64,000 bases of DNA from Neobacillus niacini (GCF_023715415.1 NZ_JAMBOB010000005.1:431823-495822); one strand, 5' to 3'. Shown: positions 42,609 through 51,737, numbered from the stretch's first letter. Numbers and translations: made by a program. The notes: a model not told the origin generated them from the letters alone.

Positions 42609-43118
42609 ATGATGAGCAGACGAGTCATAAATTTACTCGTATTGTTTCTTTTAATTGGAATGTTTGGCTTTTTTGGATATAGTTTGGCTAGTAAAGGTGA
42701 CAATACCGATGTTGGTGACCAAGCTTATAATTTCGAACTCCCAAATTTAGATGGAACCAATACGAAGCTCTCTGATTATAAAGGCGAAGTAATCATCTTA
42801 AATTATTTTGCATCTTGGTGTAAACCATGTGTGGATGAAGCTCCAGAACTTGAGGCATTTGCAAGGGATTACGGCGATAAATACCGATTAATTATGATTA
42901 ACAAAGGTGAAACCATGGACCGAGTGAAAAAGTTCCTCGAAAAATATAATACGCCTGCGGTCTATGTATTTGACTACAATTCCAAAATTGCAAAAAAATA
43001 TAATGTTACCGGGCAGCCAGAAACGTTTGTCATCGATAGACAAGGAGTAATAAGAGAGCATTACAATGGTCCCGTGACATCAGCACAATTATATGGAATG
43101 GTAAAGAAGTATGAGTAG
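42609..43118 (+). CDS. ccmG: Thioredoxin-like thiol-disulfide oxidoreductase, CcmG/ResA type
   Basis: 169-residue membrane-anchored thioredoxin-fold protein: N-terminal helix (INLLVLFLLIGMFGFFGYSL), TlpA/ResA domain with FASWCKPCVDEAPELE (Cys71, Cys74) and the cis-Pro region VTGQPETFVID. It would reduce the haem-binding cysteines of apocytochromes as last gene of the ccm cluster. It could equally be called ResA-like. GGAGGA ribosome binding site 6 bases before ATG 42609. Confidence 0.9.
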   Translation: MMSRRVINLLVLFLLIGMFGFFGYSLASKGDNTDVGDQAYNFELPNLDGTNTKLSDYKGEVIILNYFASWCKPCVDEAPELEAFARDYGDKYRLIMINKGETMDRVKKFLEKYNTPAVYVFDYNSKIAKKYNVTGQPETFVIDRQGVIREHYNGPVTSAQLYGMVKKYE

Positions 43119-43129
43119 GAATATAAAAG

Positions 43130-43169
43130 AGGATTGGACCACTATTTCTGTGGCTCAATCCTTTTTTTT
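43130..43169 (+). terminator. Terminator of the ccm cluster
   Basis: Stem AGGATTG (43130-43136) / CAATCCT (43156-43162), extended inside by CCAC/GTGG, followed by seven or more T. Confidence 0.85.
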
Positions 43170-43842
43170 ATCCACCAATAGGATGATAGTTATATACTGC
43201 TGCAACACTTGCTTTAATTTGAAGCTGTCCAGGTAGAATCTGTGGTGAGCTGGCTCCTTTTGCAAACGCAACTTGATGGCTCTCAAAGGGCTGAATCACG
43301 TCTATGCCCTCTGTTACAAGAATGGGCGTGGGATTGAGTGTTACTCTTATGGTATTAGCGATGGTTTTTGCTTTGCTGCTTGCATTGTTTAAAGCCATTA
43401 CAAGTGCTTGTTGATAATAAGTTTCTTTGTACCTCGTTGTAAATTGAACATTAGCAACATAGTTCGCTCCGTTCTGAACCGCAGTATCTACAACTTTTCC
43501 TAAAATAGATAAATCATCGATTTTCACTTCCAAGATGTGTGTTACTTTGTATCCTCGAAATATTTGTTTCCCTTGGTCATAGTCATAATTGGGTTCAATT
43601 CGATAGTCAAACGTTTGTATTTGATTTCTATCAATACCTAAAGCAATGAGAGAATCAATCACCTTATTTCCTACAATAGAATTCTGCTGCTGTGCATCAA
43701 TTAATTCTTTGCCCTCAGTTACTACTCCTAGATTAACAGATGCCGTATCTGGCTGAACGGCAATTTCACCTTCCCCCTTTACTTTTATTACATTATTCCG
43801 TTGAGGTAGATTATTACGGTATCCAGGGTTTTGAATGTGCAT
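43168..43842 (-). CDS. SIMPL (DUF541) domain protein
   Basis: 224-residue protein with the SIMPL-domain pattern: VIKVKGEGEIAVQPDTASVNLGV start, repeated helix-strand units, and a VTEGIDVIQPFE region before the C-terminal strand. No signal peptide is visible, which differs from many exported DUF541 proteins. Function unknown. The minus-strand start has GGGGGAAA upstream. It lies alone between the ccm terminator and the spoIIIA operon and is transcribed away from the latter. Confidence 0.85.
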   Translation of the reverse strand: MHIQNPGYRNNLPQRNNVIKVKGEGEIAVQPDTASVNLGVVTEGKELIDAQQQNSIVGNKVIDSLIALGIDRNQIQTFDYRIEPNYDYDQGKQIFRGYKVTHILEVKIDDLSILGKVVDTAVQNGANYVANVQFTTRYKETYYQQALVMALNNASSKAKTIANTIRVTLNPTPILVTEGIDVIQPFESHQVAFAKGASSPQILPGQLQIKASVAAVYNYHPIGG

Positions 43843-43914
43843 GAAATTTCCCCCTCATTAATATTCTTACTACATAAATTACGTATTACTTTATGAAGTA
43901 TTCCTAGCAATCTA

Positions 43915-43943
43915 GTCATATTGCGTCACGAAAGGCATACATT
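43915..43943 (+). promoter_or_regulatory. Sigma-E promoter of the spoIIIA operon
   Basis: -35 GTCATATT (43915-43922) and -10 CATACATT (43936-43943), spacer 13 bp: near-consensus for mother-cell sigma-E, which transcribes spoIIIA in B. subtilis. Confidence 0.85.
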
Positions 43944-43982
43944 TTAAATAATGAGACAAGCAACAAGCAAGGAGGAAGATAT

Positions 43983-44906
43983 GTGGAAACAATCCTAAAA
44001 TTCTTACCAAAAAACATTGCAGATCAAATTAGTAAAATCCCTCCTAGTCAAAAAGAAGAATTGGAAGAAATCAGAATTCGTATCGACCGCCCAATAGAAA
44101 TTACGATGAAAGGAGCGCCACAGTTTCTATCGTACATTATTCGGCAAGAAGATGCTTTTCACTTATTAAATAAAATCAGCCAATTCTCGATTTATACACT
44201 TGAGGAAGAGTTAAAACGGGGATATATAACAGTTTCAGGCGGCCATAGAATTGGACTAGCAGGAAAGGTCATCCTTGAAGAAGGAAAGGTAAAAGCGATA
44301 AGGGATATTGCTTCTTTTAATATCCGGATTGCAAAAGAAAAGATAGGTATTGCAGAGAAGCTTATCCCTTTTATTTTCAATAGCTCTTGGAACCATACGA
44401 TGATTGTTGGTCCACCGCAAACGGGAAAAACAACATTGTTACGGGATATCGCCAGAATTATTTCATCTGGAAATCATGAAAAAAGGATTCAAGCATCTAA
44501 GGTAGGAATTGTAGATGAACGCTCTGAAATTGCTGGATGCGTAAACGGAATTCCTCAAATGACGTTTGGGCATCGGTTAGACGTGCTTGACGCCTGCCCA
44601 AAAGCAGAGGGAATGATGATGATGATTCGATCAATGAGTCCAGATGTATTAGTTGTGGATGAGATTGGCCGAATGGAGGACGCACAAGCCATTCAAGAAG
44701 CTGTCCACGCAGGTATAAAACTAATCATGACTACGCATGGAACAAGCTTAGAAGAAGTGAAAAATAGACCTTCACTAAAATCTATTATCGACCAAAATAT
44801 TTTCCAGCGGTTTATTGTCCTTAGCAGGGCTCATGGCCCGGGAACGATTACACATATTTTGGATGGTAATGGAAAACAACTTAGTCAAAAAGTGAGAGTG
44901 ACGTAA
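43983..44906 (+). CDS. spoIIIAA: Stage III sporulation protein SpoIIIAA, ATPase
   Basis: 307-residue cytoplasmic ATPase of the feeding-tube (SpoIIIA-SpoIIQ) complex, related to secretion ATPases. Walker A GPPQTGKTTLLRD, Walker B VLVVDEIGRMED, and the conserved GHRIGLAGKV and FGHRLDVLDACPKAEGM motifs. The start is GTG 43983 after GGAGGA; the nearby ATG at 43981 is out of frame. First of eight spoIIIA genes, mother-cell expressed from the sigma-E promoter upstream. Confidence 0.95.
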   Translation: METILKFLPKNIADQISKIPPSQKEELEEIRIRIDRPIEITMKGAPQFLSYIIRQEDAFHLLNKISQFSIYTLEEELKRGYITVSGGHRIGLAGKVILEEGKVKAIRDIASFNIRIAKEKIGIAEKLIPFIFNSSWNHTMIVGPPQTGKTTLLRDIARIISSGNHEKRIQASKVGIVDERSEIAGCVNGIPQMTFGHRLDVLDACPKAEGMMMMIRSMSPDVLVVDEIGRMEDAQAIQEAVHAGIKLIMTTHGTSLEEVKNRPSLKSIIDQNIFQRFIVLSRAHGPGTITHILDGNGKQLSQKVRVT

Positions 44907-45422
44907 ATGGTTAAAATCATTGGTGCCATTTTTATTATTCTTGCTACGACTTGGACAGGATTTGAAGTTGCCAAACATTTAAGTGAACGACCAAGACAGC
45001 TTAGGCAATTAAGATCTGCTCTTCAATCGCTTGAAGCTGAAATCATGTATGGCCATACCCCTTTGCATGAGGCAGCAAGGAGATTGGCGGCACAATTATC
45101 CAAGCCATTATCCTCCTTCTTTGAAGGTTTTGCAAAGAAACTCACAGATACGGAAACAACAGTAAAGGATGCTTGGGAGGACAGCTTGAAGGAGGTTTGG
45201 AAGCATACGGCTTTTAAACAAGGTGAATTTGAGATTATGAAACAATTTGGGGAAACCCTGGGTCGGCATGATCGCTTTTCCCAGCAAAAACATATTATGC
45301 TAACTCTTTCCCATCTCGAAAGAGAAGAAGCGGACGCAGTTGAAAGCCAAGCAAAATACGAAAAGATGGTGAAGAGTTTAGGGTTCTTTTCAGGGTTATT
45401 ACTGATTATTTTATTAATTTAG
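44907..45422 (+). CDS. spoIIIAB: Stage III sporulation protein SpoIIIAB
   Basis: 171-residue membrane protein with an N-terminal helix (IIGAIFIILATTWTGFEVA), a long helical middle (LRQLRSALQSLEAEIMYGHTPL is typical of the family) and a C-terminal membrane helix (LGFFSGLLLIILLI). GspF-like folding is known for its soluble part. It abuts spoIIIAA without a gap. Essential for engulfed-forespore development in B. subtilis. Confidence 0.93.
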   Translation: MVKIIGAIFIILATTWTGFEVAKHLSERPRQLRQLRSALQSLEAEIMYGHTPLHEAARRLAAQLSKPLSSFFEGFAKKLTDTETTVKDAWEDSLKEVWKHTAFKQGEFEIMKQFGETLGRHDRFSQQKHIMLTLSHLEREEADAVESQAKYEKMVKSLGFFSGLLLIILLI

Positions 45423-45433
45423 GGGGAAAAGCA

Positions 45434-45637
45434 ATGGGCTTAGAAGTGGATATTATTTTTAAAATAGCCGGTGTGGGAATAGTTGTAGCATTTTTGCACA
45501 CAGTTCTTGATCAGGTTGGGAAAAAGGAATATGCCCAATGGGTTACTTTATTTGGTTTTATTTACATTTTGTTTCAAGTTGCTTCAATTGTAGATGATCT
45601 CTTCCAGAAAATAAAATCTGTCTTCTTGTTTCAATAA
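45434..45637 (+). CDS. spoIIIAC: Stage III sporulation protein SpoIIIAC
   Basis: 67-residue membrane protein with two hydrophobic segments and the family motif VDIIFKIAGVGIVVAFLHTVLDQVGKKEYA (start of the protein). AGGGGGAAA ribosome binding site. Normally spoIIIAD follows at once; here 172 bp of AT-rich sequence intervene. Confidence 0.93.
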   Translation: MGLEVDIIFKIAGVGIVVAFLHTVLDQVGKKEYAQWVTLFGFIYILFQVASIVDDLFQKIKSVFLFQ

Positions 45638-45809
45638 GGCTCTTTTCTTAAACAAAAATTAATGATAAAAAAGCATAAATTATATTAGAAAAGAGCTTGC
45701 AAACTAAATTCAATGCGCTAAAAAACATATTTCCACGTTAAAATCGGCTTTAAGATTTTAACAACAATCGTTAAGAAAATAACCTTCAATAAGAAAGGAG
45801 GGCTTTGCC
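45638..45809 (+). other. Unusual 172-bp gap inside the spoIIIA operon
   Basis: Between spoIIIAC and spoIIIAD, which are adjacent in B. subtilis. The gap holds an inverted repeat GCTCTTTTCT (45639-45648) / AGAAAAGAGC (45687-45696) and a palindrome TTAAAATC / GATTTTAA near 45750-45775, but no gene or promoter I can defend. It ends with the strong ribosome binding site AAAGGAGG of spoIIIAD. Confidence 0.6.
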
Positions 45810-46199
45810 ATTGAGATTATTAAAATAGTTGGAGTGGCTCTCGTCGCAACCTTCCTTGCCTTAATAATAAAGGAGCAAAAACCTAATTTCGCCTTCCTGT
45901 TAATTGTATTTGTAGGCTGCAGTATTTTTTTGTTTTTAGTCGATAAAATCTATGAAATTATTCATATGCTTGAAAAGCTGGCGGTAAATGCCAATGTGAA
46001 TTTAGTTTACGTAGAGACTATCCTTAAGATTATTGGAATTGCTTATATTGCAGAGTTTGCCTCTCAAATTACAAAGGACGCAGGTCAGGGTGCAGTAGCT
46101 TCAAAAATTGAACTTGCTGGAAAAGTGTTAATTCTTGCGATGGCCATTCCAATTTTAACGGTCATGATAGAAACGATAATCAAGCTGATTCCTAGCTAG
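45810..46199 (+). CDS. spoIIIAD: Stage III sporulation protein SpoIIIAD, possible ATT start
   Basis: Membrane protein of 129 residues with three to four helices and the highly conserved NANVNLVYVETILKIIGIAY segment. Homologues begin MQIEII/MQIDIV-IVG; the matching residues here are EIIKIVG, directly preceded by an ATT codon (45810) lying 8 bases after AAAGGAGGG. The TTG at 45805 is out of frame (stop after five codons), and the first in-frame standard start, GTG 45834, would delete the conserved N-terminus and has no ribosome binding site. So either ATT initiates or one base has been lost near 45808. Confidence 0.85.
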   Translation: MEIIKIVGVALVATFLALIIKEQKPNFAFLLIVFVGCSIFLFLVDKIYEIIHMLEKLAVNANVNLVYVETILKIIGIAYIAEFASQITKDAGQGAVASKIELAGKVLILAMAIPILTVMIETIIKLIPS

Positions 46200-46232
46200 A
46201 AAGGTCATTTCTTTGAATAAATGAGGTGAAAA

Positions 46233-47435
46233 ATGATGAAGCAAAGGCTGCAGATTATTCCCATTATTATTCTATTAATTATGTTTTTTACTTCAACAAG
46301 TGTACAAGCTAACGAAGAAGTGAATAATGCCTCCACACCTCTATCGCCACAGGAATTAGTAGACGCACAGCTTAAAAACATGGATTTAACAGAGCTTAAA
46401 CAATATTGGGAGGATATTCAAAGTGAATACGGCGGCTTCCTCCCAGAAAGCCAGAAAGGAAGTTTGTATGATTTTGTAAAGGGTGATAAGAAATTCTCTT
46501 TCAAGGATTGGACTGGGGGAGTGCTTAAATTCCTATTTCATGAATTTGTTGTAAATGGTAAATTACTTGGTTCTTTAATCCTTCTTACTATTTTCAGCAT
46601 GTTTCTTCAATCAATGCAAAATGCTTTTGAAAGCAGCACGATTAGTAAAGTTGCCTATTCTATTGTTTATATGGTTCTAGTGATTATTGCTCTTAATAGT
46701 TTTCATATTGTCATAGAGTATACCAATGAAGCAATTGGAACCATGATTTCCTTCGTGCTTTCACTGATTCCGCTCTTATTAGCCTTGATTGCTTCTTCAG
46801 GAGGAATCATTTCCGCTGCTTTCTTTCACCCAGTGATATTGTTTTTAATGAATATCAGCGGGACGTTTATGCAGTATGTCATCCTTCCGCTGCTTTTTTT
46901 GGCCACTCTTTTGAGCATTGTGAGTACGATGTCCGACCAATATAAGGTGACACAGCTAGCGCAGCTGCTAAGGAATTGGAGTATTGGCTTAATGGGGCTT
47001 TTCCTGACTGTTTTCCTTGGAGTTATTTCCGTTCAGGGTGCTTCAACAGCGATAACAGATGGGGTTGCTATCCGTACGGCAAAATTTGTGACAGGTAACT
47101 TTATTCCTGTCATTGGCAGAATCTTTACTGATGCGGCGGACACTGTAGTCAGTGCCTCGGGATTGTTGAAGAATTCTGTTGGAATAGCGGGTGTCGGAAT
47201 CCTGCTCATCATTGTTGCTTTCCCTGCCTTTAAAATCTTAATGATTGCGTTTATTTATAAATTTGCTGCTGCAATTTTACAGCCATTAGGCGGAGGACCC
47301 GTTATTAAATGCCTAGATATTATTAGCAAAAGCGTTATTTATGTTTTTGCAGCACTCGGTATCGTCTCTCTCATGTTCTTTTTAAGTATTACCGTTATTG
47401 TTGCAGCAGGGAATCTAACGATGATGATGAGATAG
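46233..47435 (+). CDS. spoIIIAE: Stage III sporulation protein SpoIIIAE
   Basis: 400-residue polytopic membrane protein with a signal sequence (to about residue 26, SVQANEEV), an extracellular segment of about 70 residues and seven or so membrane helices; conserved motif KFVTGNFIPVIGRIFTDAADTV. Component of the SpoIIIA channel between mother cell and forespore. GAGGTGA ribosome binding site; next gene 11 bases downstream. Confidence 0.94.
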   Translation: MMKQRLQIIPIIILLIMFFTSTSVQANEEVNNASTPLSPQELVDAQLKNMDLTELKQYWEDIQSEYGGFLPESQKGSLYDFVKGDKKFSFKDWTGGVLKFLFHEFVVNGKLLGSLILLTIFSMFLQSMQNAFESSTISKVAYSIVYMVLVIIALNSFHIVIEYTNEAIGTMISFVLSLIPLLLALIASSGGIISAAFFHPVILFLMNISGTFMQYVILPLLFLATLLSIVSTMSDQYKVTQLAQLLRNWSIGLMGLFLTVFLGVISVQGASTAITDGVAIRTAKFVTGNFIPVIGRIFTDAADTVVSASGLLKNSVGIAGVGILLIIVAFPAFKILMIAFIYKFAAAILQPLGGGPVIKCLDIISKSVIYVFAALGIVSLMFFLSITVIVAAGNLTMMMR

Positions 47436-47446
47436 GGGAGAACGTT

Positions 47447-48064
47447 ATGGAATTTTTAATAGAATGGGTAACAAATATTATTCTTTTTATCCTCTTGGCA
47501 ACCGTTATTGATATGCTGCTTCCAAATACCAGTATGCAAAAATATACAAAAATGGTTACGGGGCTTCTGCTAATAGCGATAATCCTTACACCTATTTTTA
47601 AGTTAATCTCTAAAGATTTTGAAACAGCGATGGCTCAGATTCCCTCTTTCCAGGATCCAGGGAAAAAAAATATGGAAAATTTAATAGAATTGCAGAAAAA
47701 AGAAATACAAGCCTCCAATCATGCATATATTTTAGAAACAATGGCTGTCCAGCTTGAAAAGGGAGTAGAAGAGGAGTTGATGGAACAATTTGGTTTGGAA
47801 ATTGCAAAAATAGAACTAACAACCCAGGATGATAGTCAAGAATCATTCCCTGAAAATCTCGAAATGGTATTAGTTCACCTTAAGCAGCCTGAAACAAAAG
47901 TTACAACCGTCGAAGCCATTCAACCAGTTAGCATTGATACAGAAACGCCTCTTCCATCTAAAGAACAAACAGAGGAATCAGAAAAAGTCGCCGCATTTCT
48001 TTCGCAACAATGGAATGTAACCGAAAAAGTAATTGAAGTCTCGGTTGAAGGGGGGATGAAATAG
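47447..48064 (+). CDS. spoIIIAF: Stage III sporulation protein SpoIIIAF
   Basis: 205-residue protein with two N-terminal membrane helices (TNIILFILLATVIDMLLP and KMVTGLLLIAIILTPIF) and a soluble C-terminal domain of the ring-building EscJ/PrgK-like class. Position between AE and AG and the WVTNIILFILLATVIDMLLP motif fix the identity. AGGGGAG ribosome binding site. Confidence 0.93.
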   Translation: MEFLIEWVTNIILFILLATVIDMLLPNTSMQKYTKMVTGLLLIAIILTPIFKLISKDFETAMAQIPSFQDPGKKNMENLIELQKKEIQASNHAYILETMAVQLEKGVEEELMEQFGLEIAKIELTTQDDSQESFPENLEMVLVHLKQPETKVTTVEAIQPVSIDTETPLPSKEQTEESEKVAAFLSQQWNVTEKVIEVSVEGGMK

Positions 48065-48068
48065 CAGA

Positions 48069-48719
48069 ATGGAAAATAATAAGGGACCATTTTCATGGCT
48101 TAAAAACCTAGTCTCAAAGGGAGAAACTTCTGATAAAAAGTCTGGGAAATATCAATATATGATTCTGGTACTATGTATAGGCGCAGCCTTCATGATTGTT
48201 GGTAATGTGCTATTCTCGGATAAATCAGCTCCACTTGACAGTAAGGCAGTAACCGCAAGCCAGTCAGAAACGTCAGAGGTTGAGGCTTTTAGCTTAAAGA
48301 AAGATTCAAATAATAAAACAATTTCTGGTTATGAAGAAGAATATGAGAAACAGCTTAAGAGGGCACTGGAAGAAATGCTGGGTGTAGACGATGTAATGGT
48401 AATGGTGAATATTGATTCAACAGACAAAAAGGTGCTTGAGAAAAACACAGTGACAAAATCTCAGACAACAGAGGAAAAAGACAACGAGGGTGGAGAACGG
48501 AAGGTTCAGGATACTTCCACGGATCAGCAATTAGTCATTATTCGTGAAGGCGAGAAAGAGGTGCCCATTGTGGTTGAATATCAAAAACCAGCCATTCGCG
48601 GGGTGCTAGTAGTAGCGAAAGGTGCAGAAAATATTCAAGTGAAAAAATGGATTATTGAGGCAGTAACAAGAGCGTTAGACGTACCTAGCCATCGCGTTTC
48701 CGTTATGCCTAAAAAATAA
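48069..48719 (+). CDS. spoIIIAG: Stage III sporulation protein SpoIIIAG
   Basis: 216-residue protein with one membrane helix (YMILVLCIGAAFMIVGNVLF) and an intermembrane-space ring domain: YEKQLKRALEEMLGVDDVMV, then an acidic/Thr insertion (the beta-triangle region in known SpoIIIAG) and KPAIRGVLVVAKGAENIQVK at the C-terminus. In B. subtilis it forms a 30-mer ring like type III secretion rings. Confidence 0.94.
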   Translation: MENNKGPFSWLKNLVSKGETSDKKSGKYQYMILVLCIGAAFMIVGNVLFSDKSAPLDSKAVTASQSETSEVEAFSLKKDSNNKTISGYEEEYEKQLKRALEEMLGVDDVMVMVNIDSTDKKVLEKNTVTKSQTTEEKDNEGGERKVQDTSTDQQLVIIREGEKEVPIVVEYQKPAIRGVLVVAKGAENIQVKKWIIEAVTRALDVPSHRVSVMPKK

Positions 48720-48734
48720 AAGGGGGATTTACGA

Positions 48735-49289
48735 ATGCTATTGAAAAAACAAACAGTTTGGTTATTAACAATGTTAAGTTTGGTGGTTGTATTATCGGTT
48801 TATTACATTACCTCGCCTGAACCAAAAAGCAATGAACTTGCAGCAGTGAAGCAAGAAGAGAAGGCTGAACAAAAAGAAACGAAAACGGATACTGAAGCTA
48901 AGGATGGCGAAACCATTATTTCACAAGTTGCAGGCGATGAAGAATTTGAAGCACTTCGTTTGGAGCTTCAAGATGCGCGCAGTGAACAAAAAGAACAATT
49001 AAACACTGTTGTGGCAACAACTGATTTACCTGCGGACCAAAGAAGTGAAGCTGTTGATCAAATGCAAAAGCTATCTGAAATTGCAAAAAAAGAAGAAATG
49101 CTTGAAACATTAATTAAAGCCATGGATTATGAAGATGCATTAGTGAGAGCTGATGGTACAACTGTTAAAATTATTGTGAAGTCCAAGAAGGAGTCTTCTA
49201 AATCAGAAGCAAATGCGATTATCCAAATGGTTAAGAAAGAAATTGGAGAAACTAATTTTGTAGCTGTAGAATTCCAGCCGACTAAATAA
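48735..49289 (+). CDS. spoIIIAH: Stage III sporulation protein SpoIIIAH
   Basis: 184-residue mother-cell protein with one N-terminal helix (VWLLTMLSLVVVLSVYYI), a charged linker and a YscJ/FliF-like domain that in B. subtilis binds forespore SpoIIQ. Family motif DEEFEALRLELQDARSEQ and the C-terminal VKIIVKSKKESSKSEANAI are visible. AGGGGGAT ribosome binding site; a terminator ends the operon. Confidence 0.94.
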   Translation: MLLKKQTVWLLTMLSLVVVLSVYYITSPEPKSNELAAVKQEEKAEQKETKTDTEAKDGETIISQVAGDEEFEALRLELQDARSEQKEQLNTVVATTDLPADQRSEAVDQMQKLSEIAKKEEMLETLIKAMDYEDALVRADGTTVKIIVKSKKESSKSEANAIIQMVKKEIGETNFVAVEFQPTK

Positions 49290-49298
49290 ATCAAACAA

Positions 49299-49328
49299 AA
49301 AGGAAAGCCAACGGCTTTCCTTTTTTTA
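49299..49328 (+). terminator. Terminator of the spoIIIA operon
   Basis: 11-bp stem AAAGGAAAGCC (49299-49309) / GGCTTTCCTTT (49313-49323), 3-nt loop, then T run. Confidence 0.92.
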
Positions 49329-49348
49329 GAGGTTTGATAAGAAGAATA

Positions 49349-49378
49349 TTGAACTTCAATAAGGTATTAGCGTATAGT
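49349..49378 (+). promoter_or_regulatory. Sigma-A promoter of accBC
   Basis: TTGAAC (49349-49354) and TATAGT (49373-49378), spacer 18 bp, 45 bases before the accB start. Confidence 0.65.
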
Positions 49379-49422
49379 ATTAGTAGTTAGTCTTAATTTA
49401 TGTAGGACAGGGAGTGTTCAGA

Positions 49423-49935
49423 TTGTTAAAAGTACAAGAAATTCGTGAATTAATTAAATTAGTTGACCAGTCCAGTATTGACGAATTCGTATATGAAAAT
49501 GAAGGTTCAAAAATACAAATGAAAAAGAATACTGGAACAACAGTAACTACTGTACAATCATTACCACAAGCATTAGGTGAGGTTGTCCCTGTATCTCAAC
49601 CAGCAGCACCAGCTGCAGTATCCGCAGCACCTGTGCAAGTAGAAAAGCAGGAAGCAGCTAACAATGTTGCAGCGACTCCAACTGATACATCCAATTTACA
49701 CAAAATCACTTCCCCAATGGTAGGGACTTTTTATGGCTCACCAACACCGGAAGCAGATGCATATGTAAAAGCAGGTTCAGTTGTTACAAAGGATTCTATC
49801 GTTTGTATTGTCGAGGCAATGAAGTTATTTAATGAAATTGAAGCTGAAGTTAATGGTGAGATTGTTGAAGTTCTAGTGAAGAATGGCCAATTAGTAGAAT
49901 ACGGGCAGCCATTATTTTTAGTGAAGCCAGAATAA
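49423..49935 (+). CDS. accB: Biotin carboxyl carrier protein of acetyl-CoA carboxylase
   Basis: 170-residue BCCP. N-terminal [20 protein letters not shown], a Pro/Ala-rich hinge and the biotinyl domain with the biotinylated lysine in [14 protein letters not shown]. It carries CO2 on biotin between AccC and the carboxyltransferase for malonyl-CoA synthesis. TTG start at 49423, since GGGAGTG lies 8 bases upstream and homologues begin MLKI-EIRELI; a GTG at 49414 overlaps the ribosome binding site. Confidence 0.96.
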   Translation: MLKVQEIRELIKLVDQSSIDEFVYENEGSKIQMKKNTGTTVTTVQSLPQALGEVVPVSQPAAPAAVSAAPVQVEKQEAANNVAATPTDTSNLHKITSPMVGTFYGSPTPEADAYVKAGSVVTKDSIVCIVEAMKLFNEIEAEVNGEIVEVLVKNGQLVEYGQPLFLVKPE

Positions 49936-49949
49936 GGAGCGATAACAGG

Positions 49950-51305
49950 ATGATAAAGAAACTGTTAATTGCAAATAGAGGAGAAATAGCAGTCAGAATT
50001 ATTCGTGCTTGCAGGGAGATGGGTATTGAATCTGTTGCCGTTTTTTCCGAGGCCGACCGTGAAGCTCTTCATGTACAGCTTGCAGACGAAGCCTATTGCA
50101 TAGGACCAACATTATCAAAAGATAGTTACTTAAATGTGACAAATTTAATTAGTGTGGCAAAACTTACAGCTTGTGACGCCATCCACCCTGGATATGGTTT
50201 TCTAGCTGAAAACGCAGATTTTGCAGAGCTTTGCCGTGAATGTAATATTACCTTTGTGGGGCCTAGTCCTGAGGCGATTACCAAAATGGGTACAAAAGAT
50301 ATTGCAAGGGAAACCATGCGTGATGCAGGGGTTCCAATTGTACCAGGTTCAACCGGAATCATTAATGATATCGATGAAGCGCTCGAGCTTGTAAAGAGAA
50401 TACAATACCCCGTAATCATCAAAGCAACTGCTGGCGGAGGCGGTAAAGGTATCCGTGTTGCAAAAAATGAGCAGGAACTCGTTAAGGGTATTAATATTAC
50501 ACAGCAAGAAGCTCTAACGGCTTTTGGTAATCCTGGCGTATACATAGAAAAGTATATTGAGGATTTCCGTCATGTTGAAATACAAGTTCTGGCAGACTCC
50601 TACGGAAATACTGTCCATTTAGGAGAAAGGGACTGTACGATTCAACGGAGGCTGCAGAAACTATTAGAAGAGTCTCCTTCACCAGCATTAGATGGAGAAA
50701 TTCGTGAAGAAATGGGAAATGCTGCCGTAAAAGCGGCAAAAGCAGTTGATTATTCAGGTGCAGGAACGGTAGAATTTATATATGACTACCGCAATCGTAA
50801 ATATTACTTTATGGAAATGAATACAAGGATACAGGTGGAGCACCCAGTTACTGAAATGGTTACAGGTATTGATCTTATTAAGGAGCAAATTCGAGTTGCT
50901 TCAGGCGAAAAACTAACGGTAAAGCAACAGGATGTTACGTTTACAGGCTGGGCAATTGAATGCCGAATCAATGCAGAGAACCCTGAAAAGAACTTCATGC
51001 CTTCAGCAGGAAAAATAAATATGTATCTGCCTCCTGGTGGTTTTGGTGTTCGAATTGATTCAGCAGCGTACCCAGGCTATACGATTCCACCTTATTATGA
51101 TTCTATGATTGCAAAGGTCATCACATATGGTACTAGCAGGGAAGAAGCAATCTCACGAATGAAACGTGCGTTAAGCGAATTTGTGATTGAGGGTGTTCAT
51201 ACTACCATTCCGTTCCATTTAAAATTGCTTGAGCATGAAAAGTTCGTAGAGGGACAGTTTAATACGAAATTTCTTGAGTTACATGATGTGATGGAATCTA
51301 TCTAA
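49950..51305 (+). CDS. accC: Biotin carboxylase subunit of acetyl-CoA carboxylase
   Basis: 451-residue ATP-grasp enzyme that carboxylates AccB biotin. Motifs: [34 protein letters not shown], the glycine-rich [13 protein letters not shown], the active-site region [18 protein letters not shown] and ECRINAENP. Co-transcribed with accB (14-base gap). AAGGAGCG ribosome binding site. Confidence 0.97.
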   Translation: MIKKLLIANRGEIAVRIIRACREMGIESVAVFSEADREALHVQLADEAYCIGPTLSKDSYLNVTNLISVAKLTACDAIHPGYGFLAENADFAELCRECNITFVGPSPEAITKMGTKDIARETMRDAGVPIVPGSTGIINDIDEALELVKRIQYPVIIKATAGGGGKGIRVAKNEQELVKGINITQQEALTAFGNPGVYIEKYIEDFRHVEIQVLADSYGNTVHLGERDCTIQRRLQKLLEESPSPALDGEIREEMGNAAVKAAKAVDYSGAGTVEFIYDYRNRKYYFMEMNTRIQVEHPVTEMVTGIDLIKEQIRVASGEKLTVKQQDVTFTGWAIECRINAENPEKNFMPSAGKINMYLPPGGFGVRIDSAAYPGYTIPPYYDSMIAKVITYGTSREEAISRMKRALSEFVIEGVHTTIPFHLKLLEHEKFVEGQFNTKFLELHDVMESI

Positions 51306-51322
51306 ATCTGGAGGTGTACTTT

Positions 51323-51730
51323 ATGAGCGAGTATAATGTACTGGAAATGAATCAAGGTAACAGTGGCCACGGCAAAGTTGAAATTGCACCAGAAGTTATT
51401 GAAGTCATTGCAGGTATTGCTGCTTCCGAGGTCGAGGGAGTTGCACAAATGCGTGGGAACTTTGCAACAGGTGTAGTTGAACGCTTGGGGAAGAAGAACC
51501 ACGGTAAAGGTGTTAAGGTGGAATTATCGGAAGAAGGAATTACAGTTGACGTATACTGCTTAATGAAATTTGGGGTATCAATCCCAACTGTAGCAGGGAA
51601 AATACAAGATAACATTCGTCAAGCACTACTCAACATGACAGCTCTAGAAGCAGAAGCAGTAAACATACACGTTGTAGGTATCTCATTCGAAACCCAAAAA
51701 CCAGAACCAGAAATAGAAGAAGAAATCTAA
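51323..51730 (+). CDS. yqhY: Asp23/alkaline shock family protein YqhY
   Basis: 135-residue DUF322/Asp23 protein: GKVEIAPEVIEVIAGIAASEVEGVAQM and VYCLMKFGVSIPTVAGKIQ are family signatures; the C-terminus is acidic. In B. subtilis YqhY is linked genetically to acetyl-CoA carboxylase activity and sits in the accB-accC operon as here. ATG at 51323 after GGAGGTG; a GTG at 51314 lies within the ribosome binding site. A terminator follows. Confidence 0.92.
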   Translation: MSEYNVLEMNQGNSGHGKVEIAPEVIEVIAGIAASEVEGVAQMRGNFATGVVERLGKKNHGKGVKVELSEEGITVDVYCLMKFGVSIPTVAGKIQDNIRQALLNMTALEAEAVNIHVVGISFETQKPEPEIEEEI

Positions 51731-51737
51731 ACGTATG

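Noticed and set aside
45834..46199. GTG 45834 as the start of spoIIIAD
   Set aside because: It would remove conserved N-terminal residues and lacks a ribosome binding site at usable distance; AAAGGAGG fits ATT 45810.
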